From Podaxis mareebaensis (lineage: Eukaryota; Basidiomycota; Agaricomycetes; Agaricales; Agaricaceae): 64,000 nt of DNA. The stretch is from the NCBI GenBank assembly GCA_018524725.1, contig JAEUWP010000097.1, positions 159,245 through 223,244 on the forward strand, in the 5' to 3' direction. The notes under the pieces are model-generated. The model did not search any database, had not been told where the DNA came from, and saw only the letters and a program-made list of their open reading frames with translations. Below, in pieces: positions 22,277 to 32,402 of this stretch (the first letter of the stretch is position 1; each line of letters begins with the position of its first letter). The position numbers were made by a program, and so were the translations under genes.

Positions 22277-23402
22277 ATGGGCGAGGTCGTCAACGTGCTT
22301 GTCGCTTTCGCTGTTATAGTCTTTCTCTTTCGTTGGATAACCTCCGGTACGAATTCTTGCTTACTCTAGTGTGCAAGTCGTGTGCGGAGTTTAACTCTGT
22401 GTTTCTCTTCTGGCTTTGCTGTAGGGAGTAATTCGAACGATCAGTTGAGACAGAGGTCGCCCGCTGAGGTGTTGGGTTTCAGGCCAAAGAATGTTACACA
22501 GGAGATGGTGCGTCCCGTGTCTGCTTTTGTGCATGATTCTCGTTTGGGCTGGTGCCTTTGGCAGTTAGCCTCTTCCTTGGCGTCTTTTCTTGCAGCTCTA
22601 GTGACTTCCTTCGCTTCTCCCTTATTGACGTGTTATTCATGCTTGAGGGATCCATGCTGACGACGCTTTGTGTTTTCGGGGTATAGATCACGACAATCTC
22701 GAATATGTTCCCTGACATTCCTGCGTATGCCCCTTTGTTGGTCTCCCATAGTTCCCGGAATGCTAATGACGTCCGTACAGCGATAATATTAGATATGACC
22801 TCCTGCGCTCAGGAAGCGTTGAGGTGACTACTAACAAGATCCTGGAACGAGGATATCTTGAACCCGTATGTCGCATTGTGAACTTTCTCTCGCTCGACCA
22901 CGTTGCTCAACAGGTCGCTCCTCACTGCCCTTGGTTCCTCCTTACCCACCATCATGTCACAGCCTCCTGCGGCGTACTACACTCTGTATCCACGCACGAA
23001 CACTACCCCACAAGCTCCAGCAAATGCCAATAACCAACGCGCAGCATCCCAACGTGCTGCGGAGAAGCAGCCAGAAAAGAAAGAGACGCTGATCTCGAGG
23101 TATAATCTCGAACAGCGGATAGCGAGCGGGGAGGCGGAGCAGATTAAAGAAGAGGAAATTGGTGGTAGGGCTGCTTGGGAGGATACGGCGGAGAAGAGGG
23201 AGGCGAGTTTGAGGGAGAGGAAGGCGAAGATGATTTTAGCTGCTAGACAGTGAGTCTTTTTCGGGCTTCATTTTGCGTCTTGAAGTGTGTAAATGGATGC
23301 TGATGCAATGGGTATTCTAGGCGTTTGTTGGCTCAACAGCAAAAGGAAGCTTCTTCGGCGTCGGCGTCCCCTTCAGGCTCGAGCACTGCAGTTCAGTCAT
23401 AA
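22277..23402 (+). CDS. CUE-domain ER membrane protein, Cue1-like
   Basis: Six exons (22277-22346, 22425-22507, 22687-22724, 22781-22865, 22963-23249, 23321-23402) give 214 residues. A single N-terminal membrane segment (VNVLVAFAVIVFLFRWI) is followed by a CUE ubiquitin-binding domain with its conserved MFPDIP and the di-leucine in IRYDLLRSG, then TTNKILERGYLE. The C-terminal half is charged and helical (KKETLISRYNLEQRIASG, then a Glu/Arg-rich stretch). Layout is that of Cue1-type proteins that recruit the ubiquitin-conjugating enzyme Ubc7 to the ER for ER-associated degradation. The C-terminal helical region could be the Ubc7-binding part by analogy. Confidence 0.85.
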
Positions 23403-24479
23403 TCTTGTGCATCTCATCGCACCTATGTTTTTGTAGACGATACCAAGCCTTGTCTCGACATTTTAATCTATCGCCTAATCCAATACTTCCATAAGCCAGG
23501 GCGTCAAGGAATTTCATCACTGAAGCCCTTGGCAGAAGCACGATTATTACACCCTAAGCTGTTCGGTCAAATATTTCCGCTTCGTACCCTCGTGCTGGAC
23601 AGCCCCGTGTCCCCAGCCATCGTGTTACAAAACAAGATCCACTCTGGCTGATCAAAATCATCACTTCAGCCACAAGTACCAACGCCGACGTCAACATTTA
23701 GATCAGCGGAGATGCTTGAGGCTATGACTATCAGTCGTTTAATTTGCTCCCCGTCGCGGGATCGGCATGTGGTGGGTTTCACCGTTCAGCGCCGAACAGT
23801 TATGATGTTCCCCTTTTTTTGAATAGAACACGCCGCCTCGGTCAACGATTCACGTTTCTTACGGTCACGCTCACCGCTAAGGGGCATTGACGAGGGGTAT
23901 TATCTGGAAGAGTTACCGGACCATATAGAACAAGTTGCTGGCCATAGAACGCCAGACTGGGCTGTTGATCCAATATTGAAGAACAATGATAATCTTCCTA
24001 GAAACCGTATCGGCACTGCTAATCTGAGATTGAACCCACGCGGTATGGCGGATAAATCACTGGTTGCCTTGGTACTAGTGTTCCCCTAGGCTTACGCTAT
24101 GGATTCTATCCCATCCCCATCCACACCACATATGTGAAACTTTTAGAGTGAGACTAGCATTTAAAATGTGAACGTCGGATGAGTCTGACTGGAAAACGGA
24201 AGACATAGCATGCCTCAGTGTCGGCCAGGCAAGCCGTCCACAACGACTCTCGGGGCTTATAAGTAGATTATGGCTGCTCCTCAGACAATTGACAAGTCCT
24301 GGAGAAAGTCGCGTCAAACTGGGTCAAACAAGTAAGCGCACATGTAACGTCACTGTCGGACCTCGGTATCCCAAGCGCCCTGATCCGGCGACACTTCCAC
24401 ACCCCCGAGTTCCACATACGGTAGCCATCATGTGCCATAAAACGGATCCTCAATCGCTCTGGTGCTTTCTCCAAATACC
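23403..24479. other. Intergenic, no gene seen
   Basis: A 1.1-kb spacer without a supported exon between the CUE gene and the amidotransferase gene; it presumably includes the latter's promoter. Confidence 0.45.
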
Positions 24480-25528
24480 ATGTCCTCTCCTCGTATCGTC
24501 CGCGTGGCTCTGCTTATTTGTGGTGAACTTTCCGGGCCAGTCTATGCTGCTAATGGGAGCTACTATGATGTCTACAGTCGATTCCTTAACAGCTCGTTAC
24601 CACCCAACTCGAATGCTAAGGTTGTGGTAGATGGGTATGATGTAGCTAATGAGATGAAGTATCCAGAGGAGGAGCGTATATCTGAGTATGACATGCTCAT
24701 GCTTACTGGATCCGGTGAGCGCTCTGATGACTTGAGGTGAGAACGCGAACTGGACTGATTCTGGGCGAAACGACTAGCTGCTTCTGCGTTCGAAAACCTG
24801 GAATGGATAAACCGTCTAGTCGCTTTTGTTAAGCATGTTGCTGAAGATCATCCTAAAGTCAAGATATATGGTACGCCGCCCACTACTTGTTCATGTGTAT
24901 CTAATCTAGCGGTCCAACAGGTATCTGCTTTGGCCACCAAATTGTTAGTCGAGCACTTGGTGGAAAATGTGTCCCCAACGATGGACGTTGGGAGGTTGGC
25001 CCTACCAAAGTCCAGCTGACAGATATTGGGAAATCAATATTTGGGGTAGATCAATTGGTGAGTCTTGATTTAAGCTTGAAGATTCTGTCCCTAGCGACTA
25101 ACTGTTGGACGCAGATGATCCAGCAAATGCATCGCGACCACGTTCCTCTCGAATCGCTCTCAAATCCGATATGTTCCAAAGAACTTCATCTCGTAGGATC
25201 CACACCCACGTCCGGGAATCAAGGCGTCGTCAAGTTCTACCCAAAGTCCGGAAATGAAGCCCAAGGACACGGATCATTGGACCAAATCCACATAATCACC
25301 CTTCAAGGGCATCCAGAATTCACTGAATCCATAGTCACAGGGATAGTTCGTCAGCGGGCAGGCGTTATAGATGCTGCCGCAGCGCAAAGTTACTTTGGTG
25401 AGAAGGGTGATGTGGGCGATGCGGAGCCGCCGGCCCAAGATGGAACTGGGCGGAGGTGGTGGAAGAATGATGGTGTAGATATTGTCGGAAGAGCGTTTTG
25501 GAAGATGCTTGGGGTGGGTTCTGGGTAA
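24480..25528 (+). CDS. Class I glutamine amidotransferase-like protein
   Basis: Four exons (24480-24714, 24778-24870, 24921-25057, 25115-25528) give 292 residues. The fold is that of stand-alone class I amidotransferases: N-terminal VALLICGELSG, then LMLTGSAASAFENLEWI, the nucleophile elbow GICFGHQ (Cys), and LQGHPEF with His and Glu completing the triad near the C-terminus. Fungal proteins of this type are GMP-synthase-like or gamma-glutamyl hydrolase-like and lack a fused synthase domain; the substrate is not known. The first donor used here (24715) makes the conserved LTGSAASAFENLEW; a later in-frame GT would not. It is not the missing anthranilate synthase partner of TRP1: it lacks that subfamily's motifs. 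Confidence 0.85.
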
Positions 25529-26606
25529 TAATATACAAGAGGAGTTAGAGTCAGGCATCTATGGGCGCTTGCTTAATGCGACTTTCTATCCGCCGCGGCA
25601 TCAAAGTGTAATAATGTTCGGTCATGTGTAATGTGGGTGACAACAATCTCCCGGATAGATTCAATCCCATAGCTCAGTCACTGACCTTGAAAAAAAGAGA
25701 AGAGGTGCTTGTTAACCCCTCTAAACCGCACATTGGTACCATGTGCAGCTTCATGGATCGGTTTACCTGAAATGGAATAGTTGGACATCTGCCTCGGTTG
25801 AAAAGACCGGTGAATGTTTTGGTGGCTCTCTTGAGATATTGGAGTCACGGAGGTCGTTTTATTCGAAACAGCCATGCCCTACTTGAATGTTGTTTTCTCT
25901 CTACTGAAGGGCCAGTCGTGTGCTTCCCGGTGCGGAACCGATACCCTTCTTCTATGTATAGATTAGTCCGTCGCTTTATTCTGGTTTGGCACATATGACC
26001 GATCTAAGATTTAACGAGAATCCGGAGTCGGTATAGGTCTGGTGATCCTGAAGACTCGAACACTGAGCCTCACTGAACGGCTTTGAAGTGATCTGGAGGA
26101 TGTGGCTATTTTGAAGGCCAAGGACATAATGGAGACTGTTGTTGGCTCAACTTGTATACTCTTGTCAACGGTCTATGCTCGTTAGATTGAAAACTAAGAC
26201 GGACTGAGGTCGTTGCGATGTACAAGCAGCATCACCCAGATAGTCAACCAAAGCCGCTAGTTCCAGTAGTCATGGTACTGGTATATAGCGCACAGCTCAG
26301 TTGCCTCCGTCAGAATACTTGATTGGCTGGGTGCCTTATTGGCAAGCTAAAATATCATGATTCTTTAGGTTGATCTGCCCTGATGAAAGTGATCATCACC
26401 TACACCACATGTCTAAAAATGGAAGATGTCTCGAGTGATCGTGATACTCCACTTGTCAGGGGAAGGTTGCAGGTTACCTGATCAACAATACATATGTATC
26501 ATATACTTACAATGAAGCGAAATACAAAGGTTAACTACACGAAGTTAACAACCAATACACTACGGACAACAGCTCCTCAGATGTGTAATACCACCGCGGA
26601 CTCGTT
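25529..26606. other. Intergenic, no gene seen
   Basis: About 1.1 kb between two converging genes (amidotransferase rightward, receptor-like protein leftward). No exon, tRNA or clear repeat recognised. Confidence 0.45.
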
Positions 26607-28119
26607 TCATGGGGAGTTGGAGGTCGTTGTCAGAGCTTTCGTTCCGATGTTCCAGTTGTAACCAATATTCTTCCAAATGCCTGTCTGCTTTGCTTCGCCC
26701 ATACCGACGGTAATAGTTTCAATTTGGCCGAACGAGCTCGAAGTCTGGGCTCTGAAACCATAGGCGGGTCTGTTAAAGGCCCTCCAGAACGCCCAACACT
26801 TCATAATGTCCTGGTTTGGAGTCGTCAGAAAGTTTCTAATTCCAAGAGTGTTTGTGCTCTTACTCTCTGAGTGCCAAACACGGAAAAAATAATCACACCC
26901 GCTGTATGGATAAGATTTGAGTAAAGTGATAGGCGATATGGGGGAAGTGACTTACGGAGGGATAGACAGTATGAGGCGAATATGTTGTCCGCCGCGTCCG
27001 TCGCATAGGACCAGATATATAACCTGCGAAGGTGATGAGCCCTCCCGACTTGCACGGTGGTAATGCAATACATGCTGGGCAAAACACTTACGTGATGACA
27101 AGAGAGGCAGCAACTGAAAGGGCTGTTACTCGGATGTAGATTGAGAAGACTTGGTGAAAGATGGCATTCCCTCTTTCCCTAAGCTTCGAATAATGTATCT
27201 TGAGAAGGAATCCAACTTTCACTAATTCCATATCCTTCTATGAACCTTGATTCGTTGACAGATGGAGCGGGGAGGCTTACCGATGATGAAGATCCATATA
27301 AACATTCCAACACCCATTATCGCGCCACCGACGTAGAGTCTACGCAAATTGCCTGCTCAGGAACCCTTGTGTAGAGGAACAGACTCAGACCCCATACCCA
27401 GTATGCGTCTTCGGTGTGCAATATAATTTGTATTGATTTAAGGTTGCGTTGGGCCTTCTAGGATCTAAGATCACGGTCTGAGTAGCAGAGCTCAGGTTTC
27501 ATACGATGTCGGAGAACAACCGTTGTTAACATACCAAGGCGTTCAGAAGCAAAAAGGCGAGAAAGGAAAGGAGGGGGATGAAGATCAACTACTTGGTATG
27601 GTGAGTGACACCACGCTGGAAGGGGAAGGCGTATTCACCAATAATTTAGCACGCCTCGAGAGAACACGGGGTTTAGCTTCGTTTTCCTCCGTTTCGATCT
27701 TGTATTTGAGTTCGCAATGGAACTAAAGGGGATAAAGAATGAGTCACACGTTTCAACTTCAGACTCCAGAGTGCAGCTACAAACGGTGATTATGAAGCAA
27801 CCAAGAGCGACGACAGCCCTGGAAGGAGAGGAGATTTAGGTTTGTTACAGTAGAGCCTATGTGGAGCGAACCAGCCAGGGATGGAATATAGGAGAACTGC
27901 TTGAAAGGCACATAAGCCAGCCGGGGGTCCCGCGTCGGTTTGGTAACCCATGCCAATCTCGAGTATAATATCATATAGGAGGGCCGGCGCTAGGAGGCCA
28001 TACCAAGTGGGCTGACGATGGACTTGAGGAGAAAGAACGGCAGTGCTCAGCACTAGCAACCCGAATAAAAATGAAAATATGACGATGAAGTCAAAGCCAA
28101 TAATTATGCCTGAAGCCAT
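26607..28119 (-). CDS. Receptor-like multi-pass membrane protein
   Basis: Minus-strand multi-exon gene. The first exon begins MASGIIIGFDFIVIFS and runs to YSIPGW; the next gives AVVALGCFIITVCS, then FHCELKYKIETEE, LIFIPLLSFLAFLLLNAL, NLRRLYVGGAIMGVGMF, VGFLLKIHYSKLRERGNAIF, LYIWSYATDAADNIF, AGVIIFSVFGTQR and finally DIMKCWAFWRAFNRPAYGF to the stop at 26607. The order of hydrophobic segments and the closing VFGTQ ... KCWAFWR pattern are those of a fungal G-protein-coupled-receptor-like family common in agaricomycetes. One splice phase between the LLNAL and NLRRL exons did not close in my reconstruction, so an additional small exon (perhaps near 27430) is likely. Ligand unknown. Confidence 0.65.
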
Positions 28120-28704
28120 GTAAAAGAAGAACAGACGGGCTTCGGGAAGAAAACGAAGAAAATAGATAAACGATACGAGAAGACAGTAAGGAGTGGCGTA
28201 GGTCAGAAATCAGAGGACAGAGATCCTCGCTGTACCACGAGGCTTATATTAGCGCGAGTAGGCGCTATGGCGATCTTACACCCCGCATGAGAGCTCGTGG
28301 GTCCCGGAGCCCGCGCTGGGATCATGAGAAGTTCTTCGGCGGCAATTAGGGCACCCAGTTATAAAGTTGTGCCTTTGTACTGGATTCACGCTGATGGGAT
28401 CCAACTCTTGACATATCTTGACATGATGTTGTATTTCTGTGGTGTGGGCTCCAACTATCTTGATTGATTAGAAGAGATGATCAGGAAGTAGGTGAAACCG
28501 CAAGCATTGATGAATAATTTGGATGATAAGCCGCGATGTAGGAGGGAGGTGTTGGAATATGATACCAAAGATCAAGGAGTTGATCTTGTGATACCGCATT
28601 AAGCCTGGGGGCTGGGCTGCTGCCAGGAGCACTGGCTATTAAGGCTGCGAAGGACCAGGCCATGAATGGCAGGTGATATAAAATTATGTGTGCATATGTT
28701 GTAA

Positions 28705-28804
28705 GGGTCGATGGCGTAGTTGGTTATCGCATCTGTCTAACACCTTCTCCAGTCAATGGCTGGATGGTCACAGAAGGTCCTCAGTTCGAACCTGGGTCGA
28801 CTCA
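28705..28804 (+). tRNA. tRNA-Val (AAC) with 26-nt intron
   Basis: A complete cloverleaf: acceptor stem 28705-28711 pairs with 28797-28803 (seven pairs, one G-U) followed by discriminator A at 28804; D stem GCG/CGC; anticodon stem TCTGT (28732-28736) with ACAGA (28770-28774); loop CTAACAC with anticodon AAC at 28739-28741; T stem CTCAG/CTGGG around loop TTCGAAC. The intron at 28743-28768 sits one base after the anticodon, the canonical place. A TTTTT run directly after the gene is the Pol III terminator. Confidence 0.93.
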
Positions 28805-29276
28805 TTTTTGTCCTTGTCTACTACATCCTACACCGCAGCCCGCACAATTGCATATACGAATGAAGGAACACATATTCTGGCTTTTATGGGGTTCACCGAG
28901 TCCTATAGTCGGCGGCAATGTTACTTGCTTCAGGCCCCGATAGCAAAGGAGCGCTAAGGGACGACATATAAATATTGCTACATATGCAGCCGTTATGGAA
29001 GCTCCCAGCTGGCGTTGTGTGAGTTGTGCGGCTACTGTGGTACAATATGTAGCATGGGCCTTTGAGTGAGATTCCAACCGGAACAGGGGTTAGGGGATTT
29101 GAAGAATGGGTACGATCAAGTTAGGCCTTTCGAATATTCACGTCCGAATCACCGCATCAAATACAGCCTATTATATCCACCCACGATATACTGTAATGAC
29201 AACAGTCCAAACCATTGAAAGATATAATAAGAAAGGAAGAAAGCATAGTTATCTGCTCACCCTCGAGAATAGACGT

Positions 29277-29793
29277 TTAGACATTGACGTTGATGGGAGT
29301 GCAGCCAATAGCGACAACACCGTCTATCGCGAAAGAGCTCGGCGTCAGCACAGTCGGGCCAGAGGGGCGGGACGATGGAACGTACTGAATCTGTTATCCT
29401 GGCAGCAAACGGGTTGGGCATTGCTGCGACGTAGGTCTTGAGTCGAATGTCCTGATTCTGAACAACGTCGTCTGCTTACCAGTTGGAGCCAGTGCCGAGG
29501 CCGATAGCAGCGGAGATGGGATTGCACTGGAGACCGACGGGGATGTCTCCAAGGCCGAGAGCAAGACCGAGGAGGCCGAGCTGTTTTTGAGCCGTTTTGC
29601 TACTGCTCTCCTGAACGCTCTGGCCTAAAAAAAAGGAGAAAAAAAGTTGTGTCAGTGAATGCGTCGGGGTAGAAATGAGATCCAAAAGCCACCCACAACA
29701 CTGCAATTTTCCGACGTTACACTTGTCCACAGTGGTCGCCCGAACAAGGGCGACGACGGCGAGAATGGCAACAGCGGAGAACTTGGGGAACAT
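29277..29793 (-). CDS. Class I hydrophobin
   Basis: Four exons (29697-29793, 29480-29624, 29386-29423, 29277-29323) give a 108-residue secreted protein. After a signal peptide (FSAVAILAVVALVRA) come all eight cysteines in the hydrophobin pattern: KCNVGKLQCC, LQCNPIS, SNCNAQPVCC and IGCTPINVNV at the C-terminus. The long gap between cysteines 3 and 4 (more than 30 residues, LGLLGLALGLGDIPVG) makes it class I, the type that forms rodlet layers on aerial hyphae and fruit bodies. Three introns split cysteine codons or sit beside them, as in many basidiomycete hydrophobins. A TATA box lies about 100 bp upstream. A decayed relative is found at 13005-13334. Confidence 0.93.
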
Positions 29794-29892
29794 GGTTGAT
29801 TTACGTGAGTTAGAAGAGATGGAAGAGGTTGTGAATGCACAGGAAGTTCTAGCTATGGAACTGAGGAAACAGTCTGCTGAAAATTTGCAGCA

Positions 29893-29900
29893 TTTTTATA
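29893..29900 (-). promoter_or_regulatory. TATA box of hydrophobin gene
   Basis: TATAAAAA on the minus strand about 100 bp before the hydrophobin start codon, the usual distance for a strongly expressed fungal gene. Confidence 0.55.
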
Positions 29901-30854
29901 CCTCTTGAAGGCAAGGCTTCCCTGGTGTTTAAATGGGTACAAATCGGATGTTTCCCATGGCGAGTCCTTTGGACTCGAATGGTCCCAGGCTAGAAGGTTG
30001 GAGCACTCAAAAAATTATGAGATCATGTTGACGTTTGACGAACGCTGTATCGTCGAGATCATCAGTCGAAGGAAGTGGATATCATACAATACCCAAAGAG
30101 GCTGCAAGGCATAACGTATCTGTCGTTAGTTAGACTGCAGGCGCCACCAGAACATTGATAGAGAAGTCCAGAGTTTTCTTGCTGTTGATACGTGTCGATA
30201 TGTAAATTTTAGTCGATACTTTGGATGTTGGAGCGCTGTGTGGGGCCGTAAACGTAGGGACCGTGAACCGAATGACGTCCCCATTTTCGACATGTTTTGG
30301 TCAAACAGCAGGGGTGGTGGAGGAGATGGAGATAGAACGCTCTTGAAGTAAACAATGGGAAAATATTGGAGAGCCTTGGGGTCACTGCTCTAGGGTTCGA
30401 GGACACGTAAAGCCCCAATGCCATCGAGGAAGCCACTGCAAGAACGTTGGGAGGTAAGGTATCTTGACGTGATACGACAAGTTCATCGGACTGCTCCTCA
30501 GCACACATCTTCTGATCACTCTCAGTAGAATAAGTGGAGAGTATTTGTGGATCCGATATACTTATCCGCGCTCAGACACTTCCACGTATAATAGATCCTT
30601 GTCGTATGCGTTCCCGAAGGAATGTTATTTTGGATTAACATCCACGAGGCGCCAGTACCAAATACGCTAATAGTTGTCAGGCATTCTGGAACTGGCTTCT
30701 GGATCGGTTTTGCGTTTTAACACCGTCTCGAAGCAGTTCTAGACGGCACGGGTGACTATTTGACGAACGTTCCTGGCATGCTGAAAGAAAGAAGACGCTC
30801 GAAATTTTGAGGTTTGAATTTGCACGAGTAAATCGACGCCGTAAGACACACTTG
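29901..30854. other. Intergenic, no gene seen
   Basis: Nearly 1 kb between the hydrophobin promoter and the 3' end of the GNAT-Mss4 gene. Nothing coding is supported. Confidence 0.45.
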
Positions 30855-32210
30855 CTAGGTACGATACGTGACACGAGAACATGCCAGCCAAAACTCCGTT
30901 CCGCCTTCCTCACTCCAACCGAGAGGTCCCAGATCGCACTCTGCACAAGCCAGCAATTTCTTCCTAGAGCCTGATTATTCGTTGGGCAGCCGTCTTGTGA
31001 CAAAGAGACTTCAATGCACTCACCTAAACTATCTACCGGCTTTGAGAAGCCGATATTCTCGAAGGCCATAGGTGAAGGTGTGATCAACCACCACTGGGTT
31101 GTCTCTCCAGGTGGAGGAAGCGGTGGCAGTAGAGGATTTATCGGCACCTCAGGTGGTTGAAGCTGGTGGCGAAGAGGACGCAGACATGAGGGTCGCTCTC
31201 ACGACGGAGACTGAAACATGGATGCTTGCCTGTTCACTTGCCCTCTCAACCCACTTCGCCACGCCTCCCTTCAGAATTATACTCCCACACTCCGGCCGTG
31301 GACATAACAGGTCAAACTTATTTACCGACGTGCCTTGCGTAGTCGATGCAATAACGTCACCCAGCCCGTTTTCAAACGAGGATAACAGCTTTCCAGTCGG
31401 CTTGTTCCTTGTGGATGAACCACGCAACAGTGCCTCCCAAAGTCCCGCTGGAATTTCCTGATCGCCTTGTTGTGCTGGTGGCATAGCACGCACATCAGCC
31501 GCCGAAATGGTTGATGCAGTGGTCGATGTAGTGGTCCCACTTGCAGATGTGGTGGATGTGCCGGAGCTGTCTTTGAGATCCACGCGCAACTCGTACCAAG
31601 GCAACGACCCATGCACAACGTCACTCTTTCCAAGATTCTTGAACCCAGCGTTCTCATAGAACGGTATAAGGTTGTCATGAGAGATTAGAACGATCTTCTC
31701 GTATGGAACTGATCCAGCTTCGGCGCGCGCTCGGAGACGCGAGACATATTCCTTCAATAGTCTTGTCGCGATTCCTTTCCTTTGGAAGGACTTCTCTACA
31801 CAGATGGCATGAATACAGACGGTAGATGCGCCTGGTATGTGCACGGACATGGAGTCGTGCGTGAGAGTTTCGGAAGGAGAGAGCGTTGAGCATATATATC
31901 CAATAATCTTGCGGTTGCCGCCCTCCTGAGGTATGAACGCGCCAAGGAAAAGGTCAGGAGCCTGTTCTTGACGATACCTATATGAACTCGTGCTGTGGGT
32001 AGTGAAATGTACATCACTTAATGTAGTACACACCTGAACTTTTCCAAACTCGCAGCTTCGTTCGGTGGGAATCCTTTCACATGTATGAGCAGTTAGTTCT
32101 TGTATTCTTGTCCATTGTGGGAGCTGCTGACCTTGCTGCTCAATAAGGAGTGCATCAGGAATTTCCTCTGCCTTCACCAAATCGAATATTAGGTCCGTGG
32201 GTGCAGACAT
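30855..32210 (-). CDS. GNAT acetyltransferase fused to Mss4-like domain
   Basis: Five exons (32132-32210, 32034-32073, 31242-31977, 31024-31162, 30855-30970) give 369 residues. Residues about 1-210 are a GNAT N-acetyltransferase of the arylalkylamine/polyamine type: FRYRQEQAPDLFLGAF, then the acetyl-CoA loop VEKSFQRKGIATRLLKEY, and LIPFYENAGFKNLG. After a Ser/Thr-rich linker, residues about 270-369 are an Mss4/Dss4-like domain with its zinc ligands in LLCPRPECGSIIL and LACAECDLGPLGW and the core motif PMAFENIGF. Mss4 proteins bind nucleotide-free Rab GTPases. Intron 3 (31163-31241) starts GCAAGT and must be spliced as GC-AG to keep KWVER in frame with LQPPEVPINP. The chosen start MSAPTDL could be preceded by in-frame codons back to 32354. 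Confidence 0.88.
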
Positions 32211-32402
32211 CGCGTAGATGATGATGGGGTCGTCCCAAAGTGAAGATACGCGCCCTATTTGGCAACTTTGATCACCCTCGGCCCTTAGGTGCGAAAACAG
32301 TAAGAAACACTGAGAATGCGACTGTTCCTTGCTGATAAACTGGTACGTATACATATATGAATCACATAGGCCCTGTACATATTCTACAAATACAACTGTT
32401 CC

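Noticed and set aside
24480..25528. Glutamine amidotransferase gene as the missing TRP1 amidotransferase
   Set aside because: It belongs to a stand-alone class I group and lacks anthranilate-synthase component II motifs; it is 18 kb away on the other strand and shares no structure with TRP1.
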